Assembly: GCA_907164885.2 (NCBI GenBank)
Contig: OU015490.1
Coordinates: 225,659,554 to 225,723,553, forward strand
Direction of reading: 5' to 3'
Source: Dolomedes plantarius
Lineage: Eukaryota > Arthropoda > Arachnida > Araneae > Dolomedidae
Length of the DNA stretch: 64,000 nucleotides
The notes under the pieces are model-generated. The model was not told the DNA's origin and did not search any database. It worked only from the letters and a program-made list of their open reading frames with translations. Position 1 is the stretch's first letter. Every line of letters starts with the position of its first letter. The translations under genes were made by a program, and so were the position numbers. Of this stretch, positions 43,594 to 55,206 are shown one piece after another.

Positions 43594-44794
43594 CCGAGGT
43601 GTAGGCGAAGTGGCTGGGATGAAGAAGAAATAACTTGAATCCATACCAGAAAGGAGGAGGCAGCTGGTTCGTAACATAGTCTTAATTTTGAAGGAAATGC
43701 TGCTCGACATTGCAGGTAACAGGGAAAGGGGCCCCGGCAGAGCAAACGCTGCAACGATATGGACAGCTAAAAATCTACATCTTGATGGCTTCTGCGAATA
43801 CTGTCGTGATGATTGTTCTAACTGTCGAACATCTTTCCTTTTTTTCATCACTCCATAAGTTTTACTAACTAAACCAAATAATAGTAATGTCATGGTAATT
43901 TATCATCATCTCACTTAAAAGCTAACTCTGTATTAATTAATAGTTTAATTATTTTTATTTTACGGCACCCTTTTATTTTGTTTGGCTAAATGGCGAATTA
44001 GCCATTTTGTTCAGGCTGCCTGCCATGTTTTTCTTTTTTTTTTTTTTTGAAGGTGTTTGGGGAGAAGGGCCGAACTTAGGCTTGAATGACCGCTTCTTGG
44101 TCCAACGAAAGACTGCGCTGCAAAGGGGTATTCGAGAGGCCAGAGAGGTTTTCGAGGGAAGTGCTTCAGGATCGGTGGAATGCGTGAGCGTGTAGGTCGG
44201 AAGTTTTTTTGACTCGCTGAGAGGCTGGATGTGCTGGGTTGACCCTGCGATGATTCACGGCTTTTCCTCCGACCAGAAGGGTTATAGAGAACAACAGAAT
44301 CTCTGATCCGGTGGATGCCATCTTGGCACGACGCAGGAGTGCAATTCGTAATTGATAGTGTCTGTTTTAATTCACAATATGGACATATATTGTGCAGAGG
44401 CAACCAAGGCTAATTTACTTGTTTCTTTTGAACCTGAGTTTGTGAATAAGTGCTAGTGGTGTATAAGCATTGTCTTACGTATATCTCTTCGTGTTCTCTA
44501 CGACAATACACAAAAGTGCGTAGAGAGACGCCGAGAAAACCAATTCCTGCGAAAAATTCTCAGGCGCGCTGAACTTTATATGGTTAGAATTAGCACCTGA
44601 CTATACCCTGTCATATGGGGTGATCGCTTCGAATGTCGTGGAACATTCGCGTTATATAACCGTTATATAAGCTTCCTGTCCGCACGTGGACTTCGGGGAA
44701 GATCTGATAGATTAATTTGGTATTTAGGTCAAATTGAGGGATAATGCTCTGTTGCGATAGGACAAAATTAATGAAGGGAAACGTTATTGTTTCA

Positions 44795-44810
44795 ATTTCC
44801 CCCCCTCCGG
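44795..44810 (-). promoter_or_regulatory. Polypurine tract of the LTR element
   Basis: On the minus strand CCGGAGGGGGGGAAAT lies immediately before the LTR start TGAAACA. This is the expected place for the plus-strand primer of reverse transcription and fixes the element on the minus strand. Confidence 0.65.
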
Positions 44811-47800
44811 AAAAGACTTGGGAGAGGAGCCGACTCTGTCAGCAAGGCTCTCCATCAGGCGAGAACCGCATATGACAAAATGAGTAATTAGGAATAATAA
44901 TTTTGAAAAAATTTTGGCTCAGGAGTTGAAAATTAAAAATTTTGTTTAACTATCACTCGTGTGTGTTCACACCAGTCATGGAATATCATACAACATATCA
45001 TAAAATATTACTAAACAAAATAAGAAGATATAAATACACTTAAATTACATGTTAGTATGAGTATGGCAGTAGTTCAAATTCACATAAAATTCCATATATA
45101 CTTATAATGGAATGTAAAAAAATATCAGTTTATTAAGGAACACAATATATCACGACATTTGTTTTTATAAAGGTGTTTGTGTGTGTGTGTAACCCAAAAC
45201 TGACTTAGGTTCAAATTCTTTCATAACTTTACTACTAAGGAGTGAGGGGTGTGTAGTTGTTTGTATAAAAGTAAGTTTTTCCTGCCCCATGATGTATTGA
45301 CAACATGATGGAAGAAAAATGGCCGTACTGTGGACCAACCGTTATTCTCCCGTGGGATATAACAGCCAAAACAATACCTTATTTAGGACGAAGATGGGGA
45401 AACAGGAAAAATGGACGTTTGTCATGCCTGTGGAAGTTTTAATAAGAATTTGGAGAGCAAAGGAGGGGTCATCCCATGGTCTGTCTTTGGTCATTATAAT
45501 CTAAGTATTTGTTTTGTTCAGCACCTTAGGTGACTGAAATATGAAGAGGGTTTGTTAAAGGTTAATAAGCAGTTGGGATTACTTCCAAAAACGACGATAG
45601 ATGGGGTGATAGACAGAGTTTTCGAGAAGAAGATGTTTTATGAAAGAAGTAGAGTTGTCATATTTGGTGGTTACACCCATGAGATCCAGAAATTTTACAC
45701 ATAATAGGTTTCTAAAAAAAGTTTAAAGAAGATAGGTTTTTAAAAAAATTCATTTATTCATTTATTTATTTTTTAATTTATTATTTATTTAATTTAATTT
45801 AATTTAATTTTACAACACGCAAAGTTTAACCACCTAAAATGTGGAGTCAAAAGGTGTTAGGCACCAAAAATAAAATCAAAAAAGGAAATGGATCTCTGGC
45901 TCATGATGTTTGTCGTTATTCAGGTTTAGGCTTCATGGTGGGTGGAAAATTAAATTATTAAAATTCTTGGTAAATCTCTTCAGAGGTTTATCTAGTATAA
46001 TAACTTTTTCAAATGCACGATGGATAAAAATAATAAGAAAAATGTAAAAATACAGTTCAACATAGTATACAGACTAAATTAAGGTAAAATGGCAATAAAA
46101 AATTTCAAATATTTTGGAAAATTGTTCAATTAGGAAAAAACAGGTCTTAAAATAATACTTTAAAAATTGTCTTTAAAAATTTCAGTTCAACCAATAACAC
46201 TCAACATTATAGTTTTATTTTTGAAAAAAAATGAATTTAAATCACTGTAGCAATGAACTTAGCAAAATGTTTTCAATAGTGACAGTTTGCGGTGTGATAA
46301 ATGTCCACAGATGTTCTGGGAAACACACTAAATTCAGGCTAACTGAGCTACCATTGGGTTGGGTTGGTCGTAGGTGGTTTTGCGTTCGGGTCTAACCGAC
46401 TCATTTGGAATTATATTAAAAATTGTGTTCGGGGTCTAACCGACTCACAAGGGAATTTTATTATAACTGGAGCTCTGGGTTCAACAGAGTGATTTTGGAA
46501 TTAAATTTTAATTTGGTTGAGGGTAGGTTATTGGAGGAAAACTGCTTCTGACTTTGTAATGATTCGGGTTCTTTAATTTCTCAATATTCTGAATATTTGA
46601 ATTTAGTTAGAAGAGTGCACATTCTGGTAATGGTAGGGTAAATCAGTGTAAAAAAAATATAAAAATGTCATAGAGAGGAAAAACAAGATCACTTTAACAC
46701 ATATCAGGGAATTCACATTTACTTTCATGGTTTTTCTGAATGGATGGCCTGATTTTTATCTTGGAGGTATGGTATTGGTTTAAATCGAGAGTATCCGGAC
46801 ACCAAAAACATCAAACTTTAAATATTCAAGGCTCCTCAAAATTAAAAAAATACAAAATATTCATTATAAAAATAAAGAACATAAAAATATTTTCAAAAAT
46901 ACACTAAATATATTTATGGTTCCTGAGGAAATTTCGTGTTATACTTCGATCAAAATTTATATATCTGAGGTTAATAAATACTTCTCAGTCTTTGATTTAT
47001 TAACACACTCTCAGTCCCTATTGCTAGCCAACGTCCCATTCGTTGCAATAAATGTACCACAAAAATACGATATGAAAATTAAAAGCATTTAATCACTGGA
47101 ACTGACACTAAGTATTATTTTTCATATTTGCATATAACAACATCATCACATTCTAACTCACTAAAATATGATCAATCTAACTTTTTATATCTTATTCAAT
47201 TATTGACTTCACTGAAAATCTCATAACACATTAAAAATCAATAGTAATAGAAAAAGTTAGAAATCACTCAATGAAACTAAAATATACACCACTAAAATTT
47301 TATCTAATATTCTTAAACACACATATACCTTTTATTGAAAAATAGCTAAAAATACTACACCCTCGAATGATATAGTTTCAAATGTTACAGTCACAATATA
47401 TTTTCTTTTTTTTCTTACGTTTCCAGTTAATGGTCACAATCAGGTCAACCCTTTCGCACATCACGAAAAGATCAGCGCACTGCTGTGTTGTATGACACAG
47501 CGCCATTCCACTGATGCACATCTCTACAAATAATTCTTGATTGGCATGGATTACAATAATAACTCACAACTGGGTTCTTAATTTTGTAGCGCCAATTTCC
47601 CAGTGCAACGGAGACACAACATATTTTGGCACAATCTGGAACACATCTTTAAAACACACGCGCACACGAGAAAAAAAATTATTCTTCTTTCTCAATTTTC
47701 AACAAACAGTGATCACAATCGTTTATATAGATACTACTTAAATGAAATCGCTCGAAACGGAACACCACAGTGGAAGTTACAAATTCCACAATGTTGTTGT

Positions 47801-47943
47801 CTCTAAAACGCCGCGTCGAGATGGCGTCGAAGTTGTCTATGCTGGCATTCTCCTCACATTTTGGAAAATCCACACAGTTTCTTTCCCTGGTTTGGAAATC
47901 CAAATTCTTTACCACGACGTGGTTCGCTTGCTACGCGACTCTT
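44811..47943 (-). other. Interior of the LTR element, no coding recognised
   Basis: About 3.1 kb without gag, protease, RT, RNase H or integrase motifs on either strand. It contains a GTGT run (45178), low-complexity TTTAA repeats (45785-45812), and a repeated TCTAACCGACTCA (about 46391 and 46435). An open frame on the minus strand (47679-47915) next to the LTR has no recognisable domain. I did not find a clear primer binding site at 47943. Confidence 0.55.
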
Positions 47944-48407
47944 TGTAATGATGGCTAAGGCGGGGCGATGTCGATTCTTTGTAAGATCCTTGACGGGGCG
48001 AAGCTCAACCGTCCTGAAAATCATAGCAGTTCAGATCCGGGGTGTAGTCGAAGTGGCTGGAAGTGGCTGGCATGAAGAAGAAGTAACTTGAATCCATACC
48101 AGAAAGGAGGAGGCAGCTGGTTCGTAACATAGTCTTTATTTTGAAGGAAATGCTGCTCGACATTGCAGGTAACGGGGAAAGGGGCCACGGCAGCGCAAGC
48201 GCTGCAACGACATGGACAGCTAAAAAACTACATCTTCATGGCTTCTGCGAATACAAAAGAGTGCGTAGAGGAACGCCGAAGAAACTGATTCCTGCAAAAA
48301 ATGCACAGGCATGCTGAACTTTAATTGGTTAGGATTAGCACCTGACTATAACGCGTAATATGGGGTGATCGCTTCGAATGTCGTGGAACATTCGCGTTAT
48401 GTAACCG

Positions 48408-49331
48408 TTATACTCTGCTGGCCACCCAAATTGCAACACCAAGAATCTGGGTCAATCGTAGAGCAACCATGGACCACATGTTTTCTATCGGCGAAAGATC
48501 CGGAGAGCGAGGCGGCCAGGGAAGCAATTCAATCTGGCGATTGACGAAGAACCGTTGGTCAATGCGTGCCACGTGTGGTCGCGTATTATCCTGTCGAAAT
48601 ATGGCTGTGGGCAAGCCCTGTAGGTAAGGAAGGACAACTGGCTCCAACACCTCGGAGATGTAGCGCTGGCTGTTTAAAGTACCGGCAATGCGTACTAGAG
48701 ATGTGCGAGAATGATATCCAATACCGCCCCATACCATAATACCCGGTGCAGGACCAGTGTGGCGGTGCATAACGCAGCTGTTCAGCATCCTCTCTTCACG
48801 GTGTCTCCAGACTCGACTGCGACCATCGTGGTGTTGCAGACAGAAGCGTGACTCGTCAGTAAAGACAATTTCATTCCATTCTGCCGTCCACATCCTTCTG
48901 TCATCGCACCATTGGCGGCGGAGACGTCTGTGGTTCTGCGTCAAGGGTAGACAAAGCAATGGACGTCTTGCGGACAGACCACTCTGCTGTAAACGGCGTC
49001 GAATGGTACGCGCAGACACTGGATGATGCGTTACAGACTGCATGTGCTGTGCTATGGTTCGTGATGTGACTGAGCGATCCGTCACTGCCATGCGCACAAT
49101 TTGCCTGTCATCACGTGAAGTGGTGCGCTGAGGTGGATGCGATCGAACACGCCGGTCCGTCGTATCCTCCTGCATCCAACGATCACATATCCGCATTACA
49201 GTTGTTTGGTTTCGTCCAACACGACTATCGATTTCCCTGAAAGATAATCCACAATCTCGGTAGGCCACTATCCTTCCTCTGTCGAACTCGGATACTTGAT
49301 CGAAAGATGATCGCTGTTTTCGACGAGGCAT
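48408..49331 (-). CDS. Element B transposase, C-terminally truncated
   Basis: An open frame of 307 residues from ATG 49331 (MPRRKQRSSFDQVSEFDRGR). Both helix-turn-helix regions are intact, and the catalytic D (FTDESRF), D (RQDNTRPH) and E (SPIENMW) are all present. At ...SMVALRLTQIL the reading jumps by deletion into the terminal repeat (GVAIWVASRV) and stops just outside the element. The normal last about 50 residues (ending GGYSGY) are missing. It is the only copy here with an uninterrupted frame through the nuclease domain and N-terminus, so it might still bind ends. Whether it is expressed is unknown. Confidence 0.85.
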   Translation of the reverse strand: MPRRKQRSSFDQVSEFDRGRIVAYRDCGLSFREIDSRVGRNQTTVMRICDRWMQEDTTDRRVRSHPPQRTTSRDDRQIVRMAVTDRSVTSRTIAQHMQSVTHHPVSARTIRRRLQQSGLSARRPLLCLPLTQNHRRLRRQWCDDRRMWTAEWNEIVFTDESRFCLQHHDGRSRVWRHREERMLNSCVMHRHTGPAPGIMVWGGIGYHSRTSLVRIAGTLNSQRYISEVLEPVVLPYLQGLPTAIFRQDNTRPHVARIDQRFFVNRQIELLPWPPRSPDLSPIENMWSMVALRLTQILGVAIWVASRV

Positions 49332-49563
49332 AATTGATCGTTTTTTTGAAAAAACCCTAAGAAAAACACAATTGCCGAACGTGAAATCATCGAAATCTCC
49401 AAGCCTTAAATAGCGCTTTGAAGTGGCGCCACAGGCGCGCGTGATGTGCGTCTGCGCTGAAATTCTAATCATTTGCATATCTCACCTCCGCTAATGCATG
49501 TTGTAAATTTCATATTATTTGCATGTTTCCTTCAGGGTGTTGCATTTACAGTGGCCAGCAGTG
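48413..49563 (-). mobile_element. Tc1-like element B, copy 3 (internal deletion)
   Basis: Ends CTCTGCTGGCCACCCAAATT (first bases changed) and ...GTGGCCAGCAGTG, TA at 48411-48412 and 49564-49565. 1151 bp, missing about 260 bp of the transposase 3' end. It is inserted in the LTR near the TATATAA sequence; the left LTR shows the uninterrupted site. Confidence 0.92.
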
Positions 49564-49715
49564 TATAACGCGACTGGACACGTGGACTTCGTGGAAGCAC
49601 GTGGACCATATCTGGACTTCGGGGAAGATCTAATACATTAATTTGGTATTTAGGTCAAATTGAGGGATAATGCTCTGTTGCGATAGGACAAAATTAATGA
49701 AGGGAAACGTTAGTG

Positions 49716-49720
<5 letters not shown>

Positions 49721-49773
<53 letters not shown>
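49721..49773. repeat. (TA)n microsatellite
   Basis: Right remainder of the MITE U internal TA tract, directly after the LTR. Confidence 0.95.
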
Positions 49774-49775
<2 letters not shown>

Positions 49776-49866
49776 CCCCTTTAATGGCCGTTCTTACAGA
49801 GGGGAATATGAAATTTCTTGCTCTAAAGGGGGAAATCGGAAAAATGGGCCCCGTAGGTCAAATGGT
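49774..49866 (+). mobile_element. MITE family U, right half
   Basis: AACCCCTTTAATGGCCGTTC to CCCCGTAGGTCAAATGG, the complement of 57183-57270. The terminal TTAA is changed to GTAATT. Confidence 0.8.
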
Positions 49867-51495
49867 AATTGAAATCTAGAAGTGAATTTTAGTTTTTATT
49901 GTGGACTTCAGGTAGCTGCGATTTCTTTTTGTTTAATTTTTAACGAGAAAATAATGTGTCTTTATTTCGATTTAACTCCATGCTGAAATTCTTAACCTCG
50001 TTATCGAAAAACAGATATCCGCTCCGATGAAAGGAAGTGTGAGAACTGTATTTGGTAGCACGTTATTTAGAAATCCATCTCGCACGAAAACGACGGAAGA
50101 ATTTCCATTATCTCTTCTATTTATTAATCGTAATTAAAGGAAATTTCTACACAGGGAGTTTTCGATACAGGGTTTTCAGCTATCGGATTGAATGGTGAAT
50201 TTATATGAAAAGGGAATAGGGTTGCCTTTCTAACGATATTAATTGAAATAGGCAAAGAATAGGATATGAATTATTTGATAGTTTTTAAAAAAAATTTTTA
50301 GAGGTGTTACGTAAGATATAAACAGTGGTCAAATTTTCCTATGTATGAAAAATTGGAATTACTGTTATGTCAATTTCTTTCACTGCATATCACAAACGTA
50401 ATTTAATTAATGGAGGTAACGAAATTTTTGATGCAGTAAAGTTTTCAGAGTCTTACTTAGTCGTTATTTAAATGTAAGATGCATTATTTCCTCGAAAGTA
50501 ATTTATGAGATAGACTTTTAATAATGATTTCCACTCTATTTATAATGCATAAAGATCCACATAAGATCTGATGGATTACTTAACAATTCTAGACCCCAAA
50601 AAGTTAAATTTGTTAAATCATGAGAAAGAGTCATTTTTTATATAAAAGACCATTTTGACAAATGAAGAATTATTTAGAATGTATCTCGAATTACATGCAT
50701 TCAAATGCAAAGAATATATACCCTGTGTTTTCGTAGCTAATAGCTGTAATTAACTGTATAATAAATTAATCATACTATGCCTGTTTTAGAACTATATTAA
50801 TATTAGACGTTTCAAGCCAAACGTTTTAACCATCTCGATATTTTTTTCCACATCCAATGAATAATTCTTTAATTCCGTTTTACTACGTAAATGAACCGAA
50901 AAATGAACCCGCAGTGTTATTTCGCTGAAGGTAATTTTATTTCACTTCATTTCATGAAATGCTTTATCGGGTAAAAAAGAGCCTTCTAAAATCTTCATTA
51001 TGTTCTGTTTCATAATTCGTTCATTATTTTATTCTCTTCTTAATCTCTATTTGACTCTTAAGATAATAGTGTGTGGCTCTCCAAAACAAAGGGGAAATCA
51101 AGATAGTAGTATTCTAAGACACTCGCAATAATTGTTGTGTTTATTCTACTTAAGTTCTAAATCAGGTAGAGAGACAGGGACTGTTATAAGTTAAGGCTAG
51201 TAGAAATTAGTTGCGTAAGCCTTTACCATTCATGCTGGTGTAATTCTGTACTGCGTTATTTGTTCCACAAGGGAAATACTTATTTCGGTTTTACTGACTT
51301 ATACATTGCTTATTTATAGAGGTAAACGAATCCTAATTTACTTAAGCAAGTTAGGATATTAAGCGTGAGCAGAATCAACAAAATTTGGCTAGAGTGCACG
51401 TCGGTGGGCGATAACAAATGTTCTTCCTCAGCCAATACTTGGCATGTTACTTAAATTCATGTTTATGTGAGCTGTGTAAAAAGTTGTACTCAGTC
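49867..51495. other. No gene recognised
   Basis: AT-rich unique sequence; no coding, repeat or structural signal found. Confidence 0.5.
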
Positions 51496-52203
51496 ACATA
51501 TTTTCATAGTATGATCATTTCCTAAAAATTGTTTAATTTTCTAAAAAGAAACTAATCTTAACCCTAATTAAGTTTTCAACGTAGAATAGGGCTTACTCAT
51601 TAAGGTATCTCAACTAATAGCTGAACATATATAAATGAACATATTTTCGTAACATGATCATCTCCAAAAATTTCATAATTCTCTAAAAAGCAAGTTATTT
51701 TTAACCCTGATTAAGTTTTCAACGTAGAATAGGGCTCTCTCATTAAGGGTACCACAACTAATAGCTGAACATATATAAATGAACATATTTTCGTAACATG
51801 ATTATCTCCTAAAATTTGCATAATTCTCAAAAAGCAAGTTATTTTTAACCCTGATTAAGTTTTCAACGTAGAATAGGGCTCTCTCATTAACGGTATCTCA
51901 ACTAATAGCTGAATATATATAAATGAACATAATTTCGTAACATGATCATCTTTTAAAATTTGCATAATTCTCAAAAAGCAAGTTATTTTTAACCCTGATT
52001 AAGTTTTCAACGTAGAATAGGGCTCTCTCATTAACGGTATCTCAACTAATAGCTGAATATATATAAATGAACATAATTTCGAACATGATCATCTTCTAAA
52101 AATTGCATAATTCTCTAAAAAGCAAGTTATTCTTAACCCTGATTAAGTTTTCAACGTAGAATAGGGCTCTCTCATTAAGGGTTTCTCAACTAATAGCTGT
52201 AAT
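51496..52203 (+). repeat. 144-bp tandem satellite, about 4.9 units
   Basis: The marker GTAGAATAGGGC starts at 51581, 51724, 51868, 52012 and 52156, spacing 143, 144, 144 and 144. Each unit also has ACTAATAGCTGAAYATATAT, AACATGATCATCT and AACCCTGATTAAGTTTTCAA. The first unit is the most diverged. Confidence 0.93.
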
Positions 52204-52618
52204 AAACGCTTGAATGCTCTTTGGCAAGACACTTGCGTCTGTGCGTACTCTTTGTGTGGTAATAGTAGTCGCTGATTGATTCACTCTGCCACCAAAATTT
52301 GATTTTTGCGAAAAGTGTTTCTCGTTTCAGATCGTAGACATTCCAGTAAGTCTTGAAAAAGTCATGTCCTTGTAATCCATAGGAGGTATATCGAGATCTT
52401 GGAAAGTTCAGAATATTAAATGTAATTTTGCTCAGGCATTTAACTTAAATTTATGTAAAGCTATTAATATTAATACGAAAAATTCCTTTTGCCTCTTTGC
52501 CTCGTGAAAGTTTTTAGGGAAATTTATAAGGTATGTTAGACAAAAACACTTCATAACCATTGAAGTTTGATAACCGTTGAGATCAAAGGAAAGGTAAAGA
52601 AATTTCTTCCTAATGATA
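52204..52618. other. No gene recognised
   Basis: Non-coding, nothing recognisable. Confidence 0.45.
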
Positions 52619-53159
52619 CAGGGTGGTCATAAAAAAACTTATGGCCATATGGACCTCTAGTGGCCGTTCCATTCAACCAATCTAAATGAGATTTCAGATA
52701 TAATTTTTCAGAGGTATGAGATCGGGATTCAGTGATCGGCAACAATGTGGCACTCACGGTTACGGTTATAGGTACAGAAACTCGAAATTTTCGAATGGCA
52801 ACACCCACTTTTTCCCGTCGCAAAAAGCTCAGTGCATGCGAAAACTCCAAAGAGCGTTGGAATAGTAAGTGTATCACAAAAAACGGATGCGTTATGCACG
52901 CACAAAAAACATCTCTGCGAACAGCCAACAAAAAGATGATCGGGGCACACGGAGGAAATTTGCATATGACAGAGGCAAGACACCAATCACTGATGACTAC
53001 AAAGATCGGGCGAAAGACAACTTTTATTTGGATTACACATTTTCCACATGGGTGCTATAATGGGTGGTTATTGTTTTGGAGAATGTTCCGCAATAACTAA
53101 ATTGTTTATCTTATTCATTAACTGATTACTATCGAGGTAGCTAAATTTGAGGTGTATAG

Positions 53160-53164
<5 letters not shown>

Positions 53165-53213
<49 letters not shown>
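53165..53213. repeat. (TA)n microsatellite
   Basis: TA repeat inside the long-armed element. Confidence 0.95.
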
Positions 53214-53216
<3 letters not shown>

Positions 53217-53841
53217 CATTTAACATACTACCTGATTAATGCCGTCTTCTTTAATTGCGTTGTGTTTTTATGAATAAAATAATCTAATTGCCTGATTGCA
53301 ATTACAAATGGATAGATTTATTGAAATTACTAACACAGATAAATACATTATAATACATGATACAATTATTGTCCTAACAACCTTATTTTAAGTCTTCTAA
53401 TTTTTATACTAACTACAAGTGGACTTCTCTGAGGTATTAATTATCTATATACTGGATGAGTTCAAATAGGCACACAGATTTACAGGATCAATGAACGACT
53501 GTCACACGTACCTTTATTGACGCTGCATTCGTAGACCTGGGCACGCGTCAGTAGTCCTGATGAACTTCGCACAGTAACAGCATAGGTGGGGGTATATCCG
53601 TTAACTGCTGACAGACGTCCTTCGTTCAGTCCCCTGTGAGCGGGTATTCACTCGTAAGGCTGGCGACCAGTTCTTGGGACTCTCTTTGTCATCCGTAGGG
53701 TCAAGTTACTCTTCGCGTAGCAGGGCTCCCAATTCAGGTTCACGTACACGGTCGCTGGGTCACTCCGTCGGGCCTCTCTCCTTCGTTCGCCGGGGAATGG
53801 CTGCCTTTACGCACCTTCAGTCATCTTTTCTAGGCAAATCA

Positions 53842-53845
<4 letters not shown>

Positions 53846-53893
<48 letters not shown>
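53846..53893. repeat. (CT)n microsatellite
   Basis: About 48 bases of CT; it creates an artificial serine-leucine open frame. Confidence 0.95.
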
Positions 53894-53898
<5 letters not shown>

Positions 53899-54638
53899 CT
53901 TTATCCCACTTGTTTTATATCTGTCTCCTCTGCCTCTAACTCCTCCTATATTTTCATGATTGGGCCCCTTTTTTTCTGGGAGGTTCCATCCCGCCCTGCT
54001 GGAGCATTCGTTCCCATCTCATTACCGCACCTCTTCCGGGGGGTCGTATTTGATCTCTACCGCTCTCTCCCTTCTTACAGACCTATTCTTCTTCTTAACC
54101 GTTTCCCATCTGTCATCTCTTTTCATGTCATACTTACTTCGTTCCTCCTTACTCGTCTGGCGTTTCTTCATGATATTTCTTTTACCGTAACGATCTTTTT
54201 TTATCAATATTATCTTCTATGGATTATTATTTTCCCAGCTTGCTTCAACTTCTGACCTATTCACGGGCTCATTCATTATCCTTTTCTACTCTCTACAATG
54301 TCACTTTTACCCATGACAGGTGCCATCATCATGTTTTTGTTGGCCGTTCGCAGAGCTGTTTTTTGTGCCTGCATAACGCTTCCTTTTTTGTGATACACGT
54401 ACCATTCCAACGCTATTTAGGGTTTTCGCATGCTCTGAACATTTTGTGACGGGAAAAAGTGGGTGTTGCCTTTCGAAAATTTCGAAATTCTGTACCTATA
54501 ACCGTAACCGTGGGTGCCACTTTGTTGCAGTGCTCATAGCTCTGAATAACTATATCTGAAATCTCATCTCTATCGATTGAACAGAACAGCCGCTAGAGGT
54601 CCATATATCGGCAAAGTTTTTTTTATGATCACCCTCTA

Positions 54639-55206
54639 TATCAACAAAAAGGGGATGAGTTACTGGTTGATCCTTTATGTTTGTAATAATTTCCCTTTGC
54701 TCCTAAAGATTTTTTATTGTATTCCCAGATCTAAAAAATGCCCAGGTTGAGAATAACTGGTGAAAATTTGCATGGAAAAAGGAAATATAATAGGTGTCCA
54801 ATTATATTTCCTTTTAACATGCAAAAGAAAGCGGCGGCTGACATGTAACAAAACCTTGTAATGCAATGTAATGCAACACGAGCATTCAGTAGTTAGGGCC
54901 AAAAAGCGAGCTACGAGACGAACAGCTGACGTTCATTATTCGTGCTCCACAGGACTGTCGATTTTCTCGCGAATCCGTTTGTTCGTTACATTACCAGTCA
55001 ATGCAGGTTACATTGAATAGGTTGAGATCGAGCACCTTTTGAGCCGAGCACTCAAACCGATCATTCGGGAAAAAAAATGGGTACATTTGCAATGTAATGC
55101 TCGTGGCGAGCATCACTTTACACTGTTACGTTACAAGTCGGTCACCGACAAGTCGGTCTTAAACAGTGAAGACATACTTTAAGAAATTTCCTATTTTTAT
55201 CAGGTT
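54639..55206. other. No gene recognised
   Basis: Contains repeated TGCAATGTAATGC at 54860 and 55090 on the same strand; otherwise no signal. Confidence 0.45.

Larger units (their letters stand above)
37654..44794 (-). repeat. 3' LTR (left), interrupted by an I-type LINE
   Basis: Made of 37654-37758 and 43605-44794, about 1.3 kb without the LINE. On the minus strand TATATAACGGTTATATAACG near 44655-44675 could be a TATA region. Compared with the right LTR it has an extra 708 bp (43797-44504) bounded by AATAC at both ends. Confidence 0.7.
37654..49720 (-). mobile_element. LTR retrotransposon without coding (minus strand)
   Basis: Two direct repeats, 37654-44794 (holding a LINE) and 47944-49720 (holding element B copy 3), both run from TGTAATGATG to ...GTTTCA on the plus strand and so are TG...CA bounded. 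On the minus strand a purine tract lies just before the left repeat. The 3.1-kb interior has no gag or pol. No matching 5-bp target duplication is visible in the TA-rich flanks. Confidence 0.65.
47944..49720 (-). repeat. 5' LTR (right), interrupted by element B copy 3
   Basis: About 620 bp without the transposon. It is colinear with the left LTR but lacks the 708-bp segment, and it carries GAAGTGGCTG twice in tandem (near 48049 and 48058). Confidence 0.7.
52619..54636. mobile_element. Element with ~320-bp inverted arms
   Basis: Left CAGGGTGGTCATAAAAAAAC, right end complement GAGGGTGATCATAAAAAAAA, TA at 52617-52618 and 54637-54638. Arms 52619-52940 and 54315-54636 are similar over their length. 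The centre (53100-54300) has a TA tract, a GC-richer stretch at 53490-53830 and a CT tract. An open frame at 52732-53100 begins in the left arm and has no known motif. Confidence 0.7.

Noticed and set aside
44007..44403. Opposed frames of 62 and 130 codons
   Set aside because: Inside the left LTR; no domain, and the region is absent from the other LTR.
37654..49720. Endogenous virus or intact LTR retrotransposon
   Set aside because: No envelope, capsid, protease, polymerase or integrase motif was found; only LTR-type structure is supported.
53674..54255. 193-codon frame with a long serine-leucine run
   Set aside because: Created by the (CT)n repeat and adjacent pyrimidine-rich sequence; no domain or start context.
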